This document shows positions 11,560 through 23,845 of a DNA stretch of 64,000 nucleotides, piece by piece. The notes below the pieces were generated by a model. That model did no database searches and was not told where the DNA came from. It worked only from the letters and a program-made list of their open reading frames with translations. Both the position numbers and the translations under genes were made by a program. Source of the stretch: Diphasiastrum complanatum (Eukaryota > Streptophyta > Lycopodiopsida > Lycopodiales > Lycopodiaceae); contig CM055098.1 in assembly GCA_029204225.1 (NCBI GenBank), positions 3,831,607 through 3,895,606 of the forward strand, read 5' to 3'. How positions within the stretch are numbered: the stretch's first letter is position 1; each line of letters begins with the position of its first letter.

Positions 11560-11973
11560 TGTTTCCACGTAGCCAGCAGTTATGGACTCGGCTCATAACA
11601 TTCGCCACGTCCATTTACATTTACTTTACTTTATGCATAAGCAGGCCTTGGGCTCTTTTTTATTCATTATTGACACTTAGACTTTATGGTTGGCTTTGGG
11701 CCTTATTATTCATTATTTGGACATTTGGACATATTACTGGAGAGTGGGGGCCTTCTTGGAGGGCGCACTATTATCCCTCCCAATTGGGCCCTTGCCACTG
11801 GAATCTTCCTTTAGGCTATAAGTAGGGAATCTGTGTCATTTGTTATGGAGCTGATGATATTGATCTCTCTTTAGTCTCCTTAATCTCTCTCTTTCCTGCT
11901 TTCTAGGGTTAAGTCTTGCTTATGTGATGCTTTTAGAGCTTAGCTCTAGATCAATTGTGGCTTCATTCGTAAC
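11560..11973 (+). repeat. Gypsy 5' LTR
   Basis: Matches the segment 16833-17154 over most of its length (GACTCGGCTCAT near the start, GATCAATTGTGGCTTCATT near the end). It is followed at once by TGGTATCAGAGCAC. The exact start is uncertain by about 15 bp. Confidence 0.8.
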
Positions 11974-11974
11974 T

Positions 11975-11988
11975 TGGTATCAGAGCAC
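11975..11988 (+). other. Primer binding site for initiator tRNA-Met
   Basis: TGGTATCAGAGCAC directly follows the 5' LTR and is complementary to the 3' end of plant initiator tRNA-Met, the standard primer of plant LTR retrotransposons. Confidence 0.9.
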
Positions 11989-12214
11989 TTTCCTGATTGC
12001 TGAATTTCACATCTGATTTTCTGATTGCCCATTTTTCTCTCTTTGCTGACTTTCATCTCTTTGCTTCAGCAACATTCAACACAGTTTGGAGGACCAGCGC
12101 CCGTCGGAGCATTTTCCTTGGCAGAGCTTTAGCGGACAGTTAGCGGAAGTACTTCCGCTAAATTTGGCGGCCAGAAATTTTTTTTTTTTTTGGTAGATTA
12201 ATTCCGGCGCCCAA

Positions 12215-12650
12215 GTCCAGCTTGTTTGCAAGCTGTCCGGCGCCCAATTCCCTCGTCTCTTTCGTCCGTTTCTCCTTCCATTTTCAGCCCTCTCCATTTT
12301 CTTCACTTTTGTTTGCAGGCTGTCCAGCCCCTTCATACTTGTCACTTTCGTCTCCGTTTGCAGCCATTTTTCACACCTTGTTTGCAGGCTGTCCAGCGGC
12401 CATCCCCCTCCAATTTTACTTCGTTCCGCCTCCGTTTGCTACCCCAAATCCACATTTGATTGCAGGGTACAACGCCCATCTCCACCCTCATACTTGCTGT
12501 TTTTTCAGCCTACTTGAAGCATTTTTTTCCAGCATCTCTTGCAGCATTACTTGGTGGCTGTCCAGCGCCCCATTTGGCCCCAATACTTGGCAAAATTTCT
12601 AGCTCCAACATAGTTCCTTGGCAGATTTGATCGGTGGCTGTCCGTGCTCA
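12215..12650 (+). repeat. Gypsy leader with dispersed short repeats
   Basis: About six imperfect copies of a TTTGCAGGCTGTCCAGC-like unit are spread through a pyrimidine-rich leader between the primer site and gag. Frames read from it are not genes. Confidence 0.7.
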
Positions 12651-13809
12651 TTTCCAGCAGCTTTCTACAGCCTATACGCAGTTCATATCGCATAATTTCC
12701 AGCTACAACACGGCCCAAAAACATTTTGTATTTGGTGGCTGCTTGGTATCTCTTCATTTTACTACCATTTTCAGCACGCTTTCGTTTGCAGTTGCGATGT
12801 ACTACCTACACTATTTGTTACGTCTTTTCATTGGCGTACCTGTTGTGACGACTTATGTCCTCTCCTTCAGTTCGTCGTCCACTTGATTAGCGTCTTGCTT
12901 GGCTTAACTTTCTGCCTTTGGGTGCTGTTTTGTTATTTCCATTGCATTTTGTAGTTTGTGTTGTTCATTGCATTTTTCATTTTGTCTTTCGTTATTTGTT
13001 ATTAGTTTTCGTTCCATTTGCGTTTCAATTCCATAATTCATTTTCATCGTCGATTTTGTTTTTCACTTTCTCTTCGTTTTCTACGCTCCATTATAAAAAT
13101 AAAAATAAAAATCACCCAAATTATTTGGATCATTGGGCTACGTATTTTTTTCCGTTACTTTTAATTTTATTTTTTATCATGACTTCTGATTTTCGGTCTC
13201 TATCCCCTTTAGATCATCTTTTTGTTTTTAATAGTGATATACCATCTGAACATATGTTCGACAAATGGCTCACATGTCTTCAATATTACTTTGATACTTC
13301 TCGGCCAACTTGTCCAGGTCCTAATAAGATTCTTGATGCAATTTTTCTCTTAAAGGGTTCTGCTAGGTCGAAGTGGTTTGACTATGTCCATTCTCATCCG
13401 CCTATCTCTGAGTGGCATGACTTTCTACCAGTACTTTGCCTTCTTATATTTTCCGATGATAATTCTGTAATTGTTCCTCCCGTCGCTCTTACGAGTGGTA
13501 TTATAGGTCTTGAGAGTTCTACTCCTTCTGATTCCTCTCGTGAGCATTCTTCCATATGTGAGATTCCATTTTCTTGTGCAGGACAAATAGAGATAGAGTC
13601 ACACATTTCTAGCGATTCACATGAGGTTGATTCACACGTTGCTAGCGATACACATGAGGATGATTCTATATCATACAGTAGTGTGAGCGAGTTGCCTGAT
13701 TTACTTGAGATAGTTATTGATCTACCTGAGCTCGTCATTGTATCCCATAGTGAGTAAGAGTCACATATACAGGTTCCTACTGATGCTGATTCACATATAC
13801 AGGTTGCGG

Positions 13810-14010
13810 CTGATATGGTCCTTGATACTGATATAGCATGCTATGATACTCTTGATGATGTCGTTGCATGCTTTGATGGTGCTACTGATGTTGTTGCATG
13901 CCATGATATTGTTCCATGCTTTGATACTGATATAGTATGCCTTGAAACTATTGCCGATGTTGCATGCTTTGATATTGTTGTTGAGTACTTTGTTGCTACT
14001 CATGTTCCCG
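13810..14010 (+). repeat. Degenerate coding repeats in the Gypsy element
   Basis: A run of short units encodes variants of DVVACFD and DTDIACYD, acidic and cysteine-containing, between the gag-like and protease-like regions. The minus-strand relative at 20165-23845 shows no comparable run, so it arose by local expansion in this copy or its branch. Confidence 0.65.
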
Positions 14011-14673
14011 AGCGCCATGCTATAGATGTTGTCGCCTATGCTCCTTATTTCGATATTACTCATGGGTCTACGGTTGCTCTTTCAGATGCTTTGGCTATTC
14101 CAGTAGATCTCCATATGGCATATGCTTATACATTTCATGATGGTCCTATTGTATACTCACTAGCTTATTTTGCTGATACCCGTCTAGATGAGTATGCGGT
14201 TCTTCTAGATGCATATTTAGGCCAGAACTTATCAATTGATGCTTCTGTTATTAGGCCTACGTATGTTGTTCCATTTGTGGATCATATTATTCTAGATGTG
14301 GGGCGAGAGTATATTTCTTTAGTGGATAAAGGCAGTACACATTCATTTATTAGCAGTTACATTTTCACCAAGATTCGTGCTACACCTGTTCCTGCTTCCC
14401 AACCTCTTAGGGTTGAGGTTGCTAGTTCCCATTCTTTTCCTAGTTCTCAGATGTTTCAGGGCTTGGATTATCGCAGTGGTGATTTTTCTGGTCAGGCAGA
14501 TTTCTACATCATTCCTCTGGAGCGCCATGACATTATTTTTGGTGCAGACTGGTTCTCTTCACTTGGTACTATTGTTGTGGATCTCTCTCAGCAACACTTT
14601 CCTTTACTCATGCTGCTCAACATCATTCACTTGTTGGTATTGATTCCCAGGGTGTCTATCAGTTGGTTACCGG

Positions 14674-15064
14674 TGACAAATTCCAAGGCCTAGCTATGGA
14701 GTATCATAACAGCATAGTAAGCACACTATGAAAGCTTGAAAAAACCAGCTATGGAGTAGAACACAAAAACAAGAGAGAGAGGACTTCAAATCTCACACAA
14801 CTTGAATGATTATTCAAAGTGTAGTAGGGCGTGGAAACCCCTCCAAACTTTGGGCTACATTTAGCATGTAATGTATAGAGGTGGTGTCTTGCTAATTCTA
14901 GCTCTAGAACCCACATGGGTCCTCAACCTACTTGTTATTACTTGCCTAATTAGCACAAGTGGGGTGTACTATGTACATAAATGTTTTACCCCCATGTCTT
15001 ATGCACAACTTACAAGTTACAAGTATACAAGCCTTAAGGGGCAAAATAGGCATTTATTTCAACA
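14674..15064. mobile_element. Solo LTR inserted in the Gypsy element
   Basis: A 391-bp block starts TG (TGACAAATTCC) and ends CA (ATTTCAACA). It interrupts sequence that is continuous in the related minus-strand Gypsy copy (GTTGGTTACCGG next to GAAGCAGTTTATGCG). It is flanked by ACCGG (14669-14673) and ATCGG (15065-15069), a 5-bp target duplication with one difference. This is what remains after recombination between the LTRs of a later insertion. Its family is not recognised. Confidence 0.75.
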
Positions 15065-16832
15065 ATCGGGAAGCAGTTTATGCGTAGCCTGCCAAAGGCT
15101 CAGGATGCAGCTCTTCTTTCCATTCAGAGTACATCAATTGCTGCTTCAATTTCACTATCCGTGGGTCCTCTTCCTCAGGTTGATGCTGCTCCGGATTTAC
15201 AGTTTGTTGTTGCGTGCCTTGCGCCTATATGCCTTGATTCACATATATCGTATTCAGTGGTCATTCCTGGTTTCATTGATATTGAGGCCATATACCTTGG
15301 TGGTATTTCTACTATTGCTTTTGCGCATACCTCAAATAGCCCTCCTGTTCGGTGGTTGGTGCAGTATTTTCTTCATTGGTCTCTATATCTCCATCTCTTG
15401 AGTCTGTTATGGCCGATGTTCCTGTTGATTTCTATGGGGTTCTTCACGGGTTCACGTTTGATGGTTCCCTCGCTATTGGTGATTAGGTTGTATCTTCTTT
15501 CGCTTTACTCCATGGATCTCTGCTTGAGGTTTGAATCTGCCTCATGATATTTCTGCGGTTCCTGACATGATTCATGTGCCTTTGGCCCATACCGTTACAC
15601 ATTTTCCATCCGAGGGTATTTGCCAGATTGTCACTATTACTTATCTAGGGTATTTATAAGCTGTGATCTTTCTAGATGAGTATACGGGCATCCTTCAGTG
15701 TCCTTGTGTTTCTACATATAGGTTTGCTGCAGTCCATGCCGATGGTATACACTTTTGGGCTTTTTTATGCATTAGAGGTTTTTCATGCAACCGATTCCTT
15801 TTTACCTCTTGATATTTGGCATTCCTGGTTATTACGTGTTGCTTGGATTTCATTTGGACCTATTGCTCATACTACTGCTTCATTTTCAGCTATGGATATA
15901 TGGCATTCGCAGTTATTACGTATAGCTTGGTTTTCATTTGGACCTATTGATTAGTGCTGGTTTTTCCATATTACTGATCGCCTATGGTGTGGATATCTCT
16001 ATGATTATGCATGTGGCTCTCTATCTGTTCCTTGGATTGTTGCTCATTGTCAGGCTTGGCATATTCTGATGGCTTGGGTTATTGCCTTCGTTCCAGCTAC
16101 TGTTTGTCCGGGTGATCATCAGGTTCCCCGTCATTTCAGGTTGCTCCATATCGCTTGGTCTCCGATGTTGCACTTTGTTCTGGAGTTCCGAGACCATCAA
16201 GGTACCTTGAGAGAGTTCCTTCTCCAGGATCCCACGCTTCTTTGGAGGTGGTGCAGTTTGATGCTTACGTGTATGATGCGGCTATTCACGATGAGTGTCC
16301 ATCTCTTTTCCAGTTTCCTTATTGGCTTCCCGTTGCTGATGCAGTTCTACGTTCTCGGGCTTTTTGGATACCTTGGTATGATGTCCCTATCTTTTGGGCT
16401 GATCCTCTACTAGCTTGGGCATTACGGATACCTTGGCATTCCTGGTTGCTGCTTGATCTTCTTCTGGTTCCTTGGCATTCCTGGTTGTTCCATATTGCTT
16501 GGTTTCTGATGACGCGGCCGAGATGTTCCCTTCGTCGCCACGATGCTGATCCTGAGCTGTTCCCTTTCTTACTACCTGCCATTCACCAGGTTCGCCTTCA
16601 CCATAGTCGCCGCTGCCGACAGATTCGTTTTTTGATCCAGTGGGATGGTAGTCCTGTTGAGGAGGCCACATGGGAGCCTCTTGATGTCTTTTATCATACG
16701 CCATCACTTGCGGATCAGGATCGTGCTCTTGCTGCTTGATTCCTCTACATCAGATGCTGCTCTAGTTGTTGATGCACCAGGGCTTGTTGCTGTTTGATCG
16801 AGTTTCTTTTCGGCGGTTGGGTCTTTTTTTTG

Positions 16833-17154
16833 TGTCGGGGAGAGTTATGACTCGGCTCATTACATTCGCCACGTCCATTTACATTTACTTTACTTTATGC
16901 ATAAGCAGGCCTTGGGCCCTTTTTTATTCATTATTGACACTTAGACAGTTGGGCCCTTGCCATTGGAAGCTTCCTTTTTAGGGCTTCCTTTAGGCTATAA
17001 GTAGGGAATCTATGTCATTTGTTATGGAGCTGATGATATTGATCTCTCTCTTTAGTCTCCTTAATCTCTCTCTTTCCTGCTTTCTAGGGTTAAGTCTTGC
17101 TTATGTGATGCTTTCATAGCTTAGCTCTAGATCAATTGTGGCTTCATTTTTAAC
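16833..17154 (+). repeat. Gypsy 3' LTR
   Basis: Matches the 5' LTR at 11560-11973 but lacks an internal stretch. Begins TGTCGGGGAGAG and ends GCTTCATTTTTAAC. Confidence 0.8.
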
Positions 17155-17684
17155 TCCAGCTGCGCTCAAGAAAAATAAGTCATTCTTACATGGGTCTCAC
17201 TGCCAATATTTCATTACTCTGCCAGCATGAATTCTCCTAAAATTAGGCACATGCAGATAAGTTGCCAATGGAGGCCACTTCATAGCACCTTGACACTTTC
17301 ATGACACAAAGAACTGCTTCAAGGATCTAGTAGCTAAAGTACTAAAATATTTGTTCGAGTGTTTTACAAGTACTTTAAGTACTGCAAAATTGAGCTAATA
17401 TCACTCTAAAGATTGTGTATACTTAAACTTTGATAAACTTTCAAAATTAAGAAAGGTCAATTGAGATGTACTTACATTGTTTTATGTACCTTTTGGTACC
17501 AAGATGACATTCGTAAAAGTTTCTCTTTTCACAAGGTGGAAGGCTATGTTACAACAATGTGGCATGCCTTGAGTGGGATTCAATAGATAATTTTCTTTTG
17601 GGGAGATGGGGGGGTAAAAAATTAAGTGATATCATAATGGTATAATGTCGTCATGTCTTGTTGGTATTGAGGATGTAGTACGAG
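17155..17684 (+). other. Intron 3 spacer, nothing recognised
   Basis: AT-rich sequence between the Gypsy 3' LTR and the first recognisable Copia reading frame. The right part may be eroded Copia gag, but I cannot support it from residues. Confidence 0.3.
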
Positions 17685-18954
17685 TTGCTGCAGGAGATAA
17701 ATTTGGAATGTGCTCAAAGGATGCAAAACTTTGCGGGTGACACTCAACAAGATCAAGCTTTCTTCAGGAAAGGCAAGGGCAAAGGCAAGTCAAAAGGAAA
17801 GGGGAATCCTCCTTCCAAGGATGAGCAAAAGCCCGTTGGAGGTCCAAATGTCAACACTCAAAAGAAGAAAGAGAAGTGCCATTATTGCAAAAGGTATGGG
17901 CACTTCATCAAGGATTGTAAGAAGAAGTTTGCGAAAGAGGAGAGTAAAGGAATTGATACTAGTGCTTCACTTGCTACTTTGGAGCAAGAGCTTGAAGCTA
18001 GTGTTGATCTCTTCAACCAAGACTATGCTTTTGTGTCTAATATTGCTTCTACTAGTACTACTACATCTATGAGGAATTCAGATTCTGTTTTGCAAGTTGC
18101 TGATTTTCAGCCCATTGAATGGGTGATTGATAATGGTGCTACTCGTCATATGACTTCTCGTAAAGAAGCATTCACTAAATTAGTGAAAGTGCAAAATGGA
18201 AGTAAGGTATGCATCTTATTCTATTCATGGAATTGGAATTGTAGCCATCATTTTGCCTAATGGTGAAGAAAAGTACATTAAGAATGTGCTTCATGTTCCG
18301 GGAATCAAGAAGAATCTTCTTTCGGTTTCAACTATGTTGAAGCAAGGACTAGTTGTTGAGAAGAAGATAAGTGTCTTGTCAAGGATCCTAAAAGATCACT
18401 CTTGATTATTGTTTCGGGAACAATGCATGCTAGCTTATTCATTATGGATACCTATGAGCGACGAATTCCCTCTACATGTCTTGTTGCTTCTCCATCACAA
18501 TCATTGGAGTTGGCTGATTTGTGGCACGCAAGGTTTGGGCATCTCAACTTTGCAAGTTTGAAGAAGCTGAAGACGTTTAATATGGTAGAAGATATTCCTA
18601 CTATTGAGCAGCCGGAAGAGCATGTATGCGAGGGGTGCATACTTGGAAAGTTTCAAAGGAAACCTTTTCCAATTGATGGAACTATAAGGGTTTTTGATAA
18701 ATTTGATTTGGTTCATAGTGATGTTTGTGGTCCAATGAGGACCGAATCCATTGGAAAGTGCATCTATTTTGTGACTTTTATTGATGACTTTTCCCGTTTT
18801 ACATGGATCTATCCTATGAAGGCTAAATTGGAAGTTTTTCAACGTTTCAAAGATTTTCTAGCAATGGTGGAAAATCAGTTTGGGCATTCTTTGAAGACCC
18901 TACGCACCGATCGAGGAGGGGAATACATTTATCGAAAGATCCTCTTCAATGCTT

Positions 18955-19137
18955 TCCAATGTGATGTCATCGGGGCATGCATGAATTGACTCATGAGTGA
19001 GACACTATAAGAAATGGCCGGTCTTAAATTACATAGGTAAATGAGACAGCCAATAGCTTGACAATATAAAGTAGTGTCAAATGATTCACCATCACCTTGA
19101 CTACTTAATTTCAGACCTGTCCCCATAGGTGTACCCA
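18955..19137 (-). mobile_element. Inverted Copia reverse-transcriptase tail inside the Copia element
   Basis: On the minus strand this stretch encodes a Copia RT end (IGCLIYLCNLRPAISYSVSL, then HWKALKRIF), while the integrase to the left and RNase H to the right read on the plus strand. The domain is therefore flipped in place, or a second fragment was inserted in reverse. Confidence 0.75.
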
Positions 19138-19535
19138 TTGTTGCTACTTCTTCTAGTGAGGCAGAATATAGAGCGATATTTTCAGCCACAACAAAGTGTT
19201 TATGGCTGAGAAGACTACTTGTTGACATGAAGTTTGGCGAGCCCTCAGCCACTCTTATCTTGAGTGATAGTCAAAGTGCTGCCATTGCACGGAATCCTGT
19301 TTTTCACGCGAGGACGAAGCACATCGAGATCCATTACACTTTGTCCGGGAGAGACTTCATGATGGCGACATTTTACTTGAATATTGTCCTACGGAGGATA
19401 ATATTGCGAACCTCCTCACTAAGGCGTTGCCTAGAGTCAGATTTGAAGCTTTATGCAAAGCTTTAAATTTGATACCACGTGTTGGTTTTGTTACATAGTG
19501 AAGATTTCAGTTTTTGCATTGTCATTTAAGGAGGG

Positions 19536-19985
19536 TGTTAGAAATAAATGACTATGCTAAAGTTAATCCATAGGTTACTTTGACCCAAAAGGTCAAGATT
19601 TGTGTAACCATGGGTATTTAGTTATTTAGGCCATCTTAAGTTTGTCTTAAGTTCAGTTGGACCCAATTTCGGTCATGTACTGACTCGTGGGTCCTTAGGG
19701 GTCTTATTTTGTTTAGGGGCCCTATCTTGACTTTTGGGGGTGCCTTAACATTTAGTAAGTGGTTAACCTTAGGGTTTGGTGGCATTTGGTCACATCTAGG
19801 TCGAGTACTTAGATGCTCATTGTGTATTCCATTTTTACAGTTTGGCTAAGCATTGCTCTCCATTGCTCTTGTTGCTGTTTTCTCTGTCTCTCTCTTAGAG
19901 TTGGGCGCCCAGCCTCTTCTCTCTTGTTTTTTGTGGAGATTGATTGATAACTAGATCTTGGTGACTTTATTCTTGCTTTCCTACA
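19536..19985 (+). repeat. Copia 3' LTR
   Basis: Follows a purine-rich tract (AAGGAGGG). Begins TGTTAGAAA and ends TTTCCTACA, a near-inverted pair, about 450 bp. No partner LTR is in the window. Confidence 0.6.
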
Positions 19986-20164
19986 CGGGACTTGTAATAA
20001 TGGTTGTAAGGTCCAAATTAGAAAAATAAGGCCCTAAACTCATATCAGAGGCACAAAAGACCACTATAAATATTGAGGTTGTGCTAAATTTGGAGGCTAT
20101 TCTACATTTGTCTAGTTTTGAATCCTATGTGGTTTGAAGCTTCTCTTTGTGGCTTTTGCCAAAG

Positions 20165-23100
20165 GATGGAATCATGAAGCAGAGGGAACATCTACAATGA
20201 CATCTGTAGTAGAGGAGAGAACGAAAGCCATGAGGGCTCGAGCCTGATCTGCCAATAATGGTGTATGATAAAACACATCAATAGGCTCCCAAGTGGCCTC
20301 CTCAAGAGGACGACCATCGGTATAAACGATCATCAACAATAGTATAAACCTGGACTTCTGAGAGGACGAAAGGGGACGAGTATGATAAACATCAGAAAAG
20401 TCAGAACAAGACAAATATGTGGCTGGTAAATCATCAAACCAAGAAGGAACTGAAGCAACAATACTATTTAACAATGCAGGAAGACGAGATAAAGCATCCG
20501 CGGCCGTGTTTGCCTTGCCTGGACGATACAAATATCAAAATGAAAAGACTGTAAAAATTGTAACCAACGATATTGACGATCACTAAGATCACGTTGAGAA
20601 AAAAGATAACGGAGAGACTGATGATTAGTAATAATATCAAAGGGAACACGATACAAATAATGACGCCATTTCTTAAGAGCATGGATGACAGCAAGTAGCT
20701 CTTTTTCATGTACAGAGTAACGTTGCTCATAAGAGTGCAAACGACGAGACTCATAAGCAATAACACACTCAGACTGACGGAGAAGAGCGCCTAAACCAAT
20801 AGCACTAGCATCAGTCTCAACAATAAAACCCTGATCAAACTGGGGAAGACACATAACAGTAGCAGAAACAATGGCATGACGTAAAGCATCAAAAGCGGTT
20901 TGACACTCAGAAGTCCAAACAAAGGGATGAGACTTCTTTAGTAACGAATGAAGCGGAGCAGCCACAGTGGCAAAATACTTAATAGGACGACGAAGATGGG
21001 TTGCCATACCTAAAAACATACGAACAGAATGAAATCGGTTGGGACAGGCCAATTCTCAATAGCCTGAACTTTCCGAAAATCAAGACGAATACGTCCACCA
21101 CAAATAAGAAAACCCAAAAATTCGATTTTAGCCACGACAAAAGAACATTTGGACAATTTGGTGAACAGTTGATGCTTGATAAGTAATTCAAACACAGAAG
21201 ATAGATGTTTTACATGATCAGACAAAGAAGTACTAAAAACAAGAATGTCATCAAAATAAACTAAGACAAACACCTAAAAGAGGACGTAAAATATTATTCA
21301 TAGCATTCTAAAATGTCGGTGGACCATTCTGAACACCAAATGGAAGAACACGAAATTCATACAAACCCAAATGAGTACGAAATGCAGTCTTCTGCTCATC
21401 AGAAGGACGCATCCTAATTTGGTAGTATCCAGAACGTAGGTCAATTTTGGAAAAGATGGAAGAAGTGCCAAGCTGATCAAAAAGGTCATCCATGTGAGGT
21501 ATAGGATACTGATTACGGATAGTCAGCTTGTTTAAAGCACGATAGTCAATGCAAAGGTGTTTGGTTCCATCTTTTTTAGCAACAAGGAGGACAGGAGCAC
21601 CAAAAGGACTATGGCTAGGAACAATGAGGCCCTGATGTAAAAGGGAAGCAATTTGGAGCTGGACCTCATCACGTTCATCTTTAGACATACGATATGGAGC
21701 ACGAGAGGGTGGGGTAGCACCAGGAATAAGATCAATATGGTGGGTGACATCTTGTAATAGTGGCAGAGACGTAGGTTCTGAAAAGACCACAGAATACTGA
21801 TGCAATAAGTCAGAAATCACCTGAGGAAGAGGACCCATGGATGGAGCAGGAGGAGCAGCAACTGATGTACTCTGAATGATAAAAAGAGCTGCACCCTGAG
21901 CCTTTGGCAGGCTACGCATAAACTGCTTCCCGGTAACCAACTGATAGTCACCCTGGGAATCAATACCAGAAAGTAAATGATGCCGACAAGCATGTGTAAA
22001 AGACAATGTCTGCTGAGAAAGATCCACAACAACAGTACCAAGGGATGAAAACCAATCTGCACCAAGAATAATGTCATAGCGCTCCTGAGGAATAATATAG
22101 AAATCTGCCTGTCCAGAGAAGTCACCAATGCTATAGTCCAAGTCCTGAAACATCTGAGAGCTGATAAAAGTATGTGAGCTAGCAACCTCGACACTGAGAG
22201 ACTGTGTAGCAGAAATAGATGTAGCACGAATCCTGGTGGAAATGTAACTGCTAATAAATGAGTGTATCCACCAAAGCAATATACTCTTGTCCCAAAATGC
22301 GAACACGTAATCGAATAGAACGAGGACCAGGACGCCCAGCCCCGAAAGCATAAGCAAGCTGCGCCTGGCAAGCGGCAGAAGCAGGATCATCAGGAAGCGG
22401 GTCAGCTGACTCATCAACAAAATGTGGGTCAGGAGTATCAAGAATCTGGATATAAACATCAGATTCATCAAGAGTAAGAACCTCATGGTAAAAAACAGCA
22501 GTAGGAGGACCAAGAGACTGTCGGCAATCACGGGTGAGATGAACTGGACTCTTACAACGATAACAGAGGCGCTTCTGCTGAATCTTAGTGAACTCTGCGG
22601 CTGAATAACGGTGAACAAAGGCAGGGCGAGGTGTAGAAGGGCGAGGGGGAACGGTAGTAGAAGAAGCCAAAGTAGGAGAAGCAATGGAAAGAGGGCGAGA
22701 AAAACGAGAAGAAGTGGACAACTCAGGATACTTATGCTGCAGGGTAGTAGCCAGGGAGATAGCATCTGAGAGAGTAGGAAGCCAAAAAGAGGAAACATCA
22801 TATCGTAAGGAGCCTCTAAGACCAGCAATAAAATGTAAAATAAGCTCTGTAGGATGAAGATCAATAAAAAGGTAAGAAAGCTCAGTAAATTGATCAATAT
22901 AAGCATTCAAATGACTAGTATGGCGAAGGCTACGAAACAGATCACGTTGGCGAACCACCCACTGTGGGTCAATCATAGCCATACGAAAATCATGCCGAAA
23001 AGTAGGCCATATATGTAATCCCTCACGAGTAGGCTCAGAGCGATAGACACGCCACCAAGTCTGAGCTCGACCATCTAAATGTAACGCAGCGAACTGCACT

Positions 23101-23845
23101 TTCTGGGTTTCAGTCTTGGGATACATAAGAAAATAGGTTTCTAACTTAGAGAACCAATTTTCCAAGATATTCCCATCAGATGAACCATAATAAGTAGTAA
23201 GCTGGATGCGATCACGAAAATCACGAGCAAAATGAGGCTCAGGATTACCTGAAAAAGTAGAAGAAGGAAATCCTGGTGGTGCGGAGGGAAATCCAGGTGG
23301 TGGTACAGAAGACTCGAAAGGAGACCCATAAGAACTAGCACTATATGAAGGGAGACCGCCTCCACCAATCTGCAGGAAGGTTGACGGAGAAAAATCGATG
23401 AAAGTGATGGGTGGTAGGGCACTGGACAGCCTCCACCAATCTGCAGGAAAGTGCTCTGATACCAAGTTACAAGCTAAGATTCACTAGCTATGCTAGAAAG
23501 CAAGACTTAAGCTAGAAAGCAGGAAGAGAATGCTTAAGGAGGCTAAAGAGGAGCAATCATCATAAACTGAATAAAGGAATACAATGCTGCCCTACTTATA
23601 CCCTCTCCCTGAATCAAATGGATGATTCAAAAAAAGGAGGGAAAAGGATTTGGAGGGAAAATAGTGCGGCCTCCCAATAGGAGGACCCCCACTCCAAATC
23701 AATGTGACCAAGTCCTAAAAATATAACCAAATAGGGCCCAAGGCCAGTATATGAATAAAAAGAGCCCTTAGGGCTGCTTATGCATAATAACAACAAAAGA
23801 ATGGACGCGGTGAATGTAATGAGCCAAGTGCATAACTCTTGTACA
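20165..23845 (-). mobile_element. Gypsy (chromodomain) LTR element, minus strand, 3' truncated
   Basis: Same family as the element at 11560-17154, reverse orientation. From right to left: 5' LTR (23845-23467), primer site, gag with a CCHC knuckle ([14 protein letters not shown]), protease-like region, reverse transcriptase ([20 protein letters not shown], then YFDDILVFS), RNase H (FIVETDASAIGLGALL) and a chromodomain-like end (EEATWEPIDVFYHTP). Most of the integrase and the 3' LTR are missing. Several breaks. The gag-RT part is better preserved than in the + strand copy, so this copy is probably younger. Confidence 0.88.
23467..23845 (-). repeat. Gypsy 5' LTR (minus strand)
   Basis: Reads TGTACAAGAGTTATGCACTT at its start on the minus strand and shares the AAGCAGGCC/TTGGGCCC-type interior with the LTRs at 11560 and 16833. 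It adjoins the primer site at 23451-23464 (complement of TGGTATCAGAGCAC). Confidence 0.8.

Larger units (their letters stand above)
11560..17154 (+). mobile_element. Gypsy (chromodomain) LTR element, two LTRs, degraded
   Basis: A Ty3/Gypsy fossil within intron 3. The 5' LTR (about 11560-11973) is followed by the initiator-Met primer site at 11975, a long leader, a gag-like region near 13180-13440, a protease-like region near 14300-14560, and a chromodomain-like end (WDGSPVEEATWEPLDVF, 16640-16690) just before the 3' LTR. Reverse transcriptase is not recognisable. The 3' LTR is shorter than the 5' LTR. The same family occurs on the minus strand at 20165-23845. Old, with many breaks. No target duplication was found. 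Confidence 0.85.
17685..19985 (+). mobile_element. Copia element, 3' two thirds, rearranged
   Basis: A Ty1/Copia fossil in intron 3. In order: gag end with a CCHC knuckle (CHYCKRYGHFIKDC), protease (WVIDNGATRHM), pre-integrase (LWHARFGHLNF), integrase core (HSDVCGPM, FIDDFSRFTWIYP, LRTDRGGEYI), then an inverted piece, then RNase H (LSDSQSAAIARNPVFHARTK), polypurine tract and 3' LTR. The 5' LTR and most of the reverse transcriptase are missing. Several breaks. Confidence 0.85.

Noticed and set aside
11975-11988. TGGTATCAGAGC sites as tRNA genes
   Set aside because: Only the 3' complement of initiator tRNA-Met is present, just inside LTRs. These are primer sites; no cloverleaf surrounds them here or at 23451, 31676, 32306, 42647 or 61931.
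16319-16707. Two Gln/Arg-rich minus-strand frames
   Set aside because: They are antisense to the 3' part of the Gypsy element.
20038-20062. CATATCAGAGGCAC as a further primer site
   Set aside because: It only partly matches the initiator-Met site and no LTR end stands directly before it.
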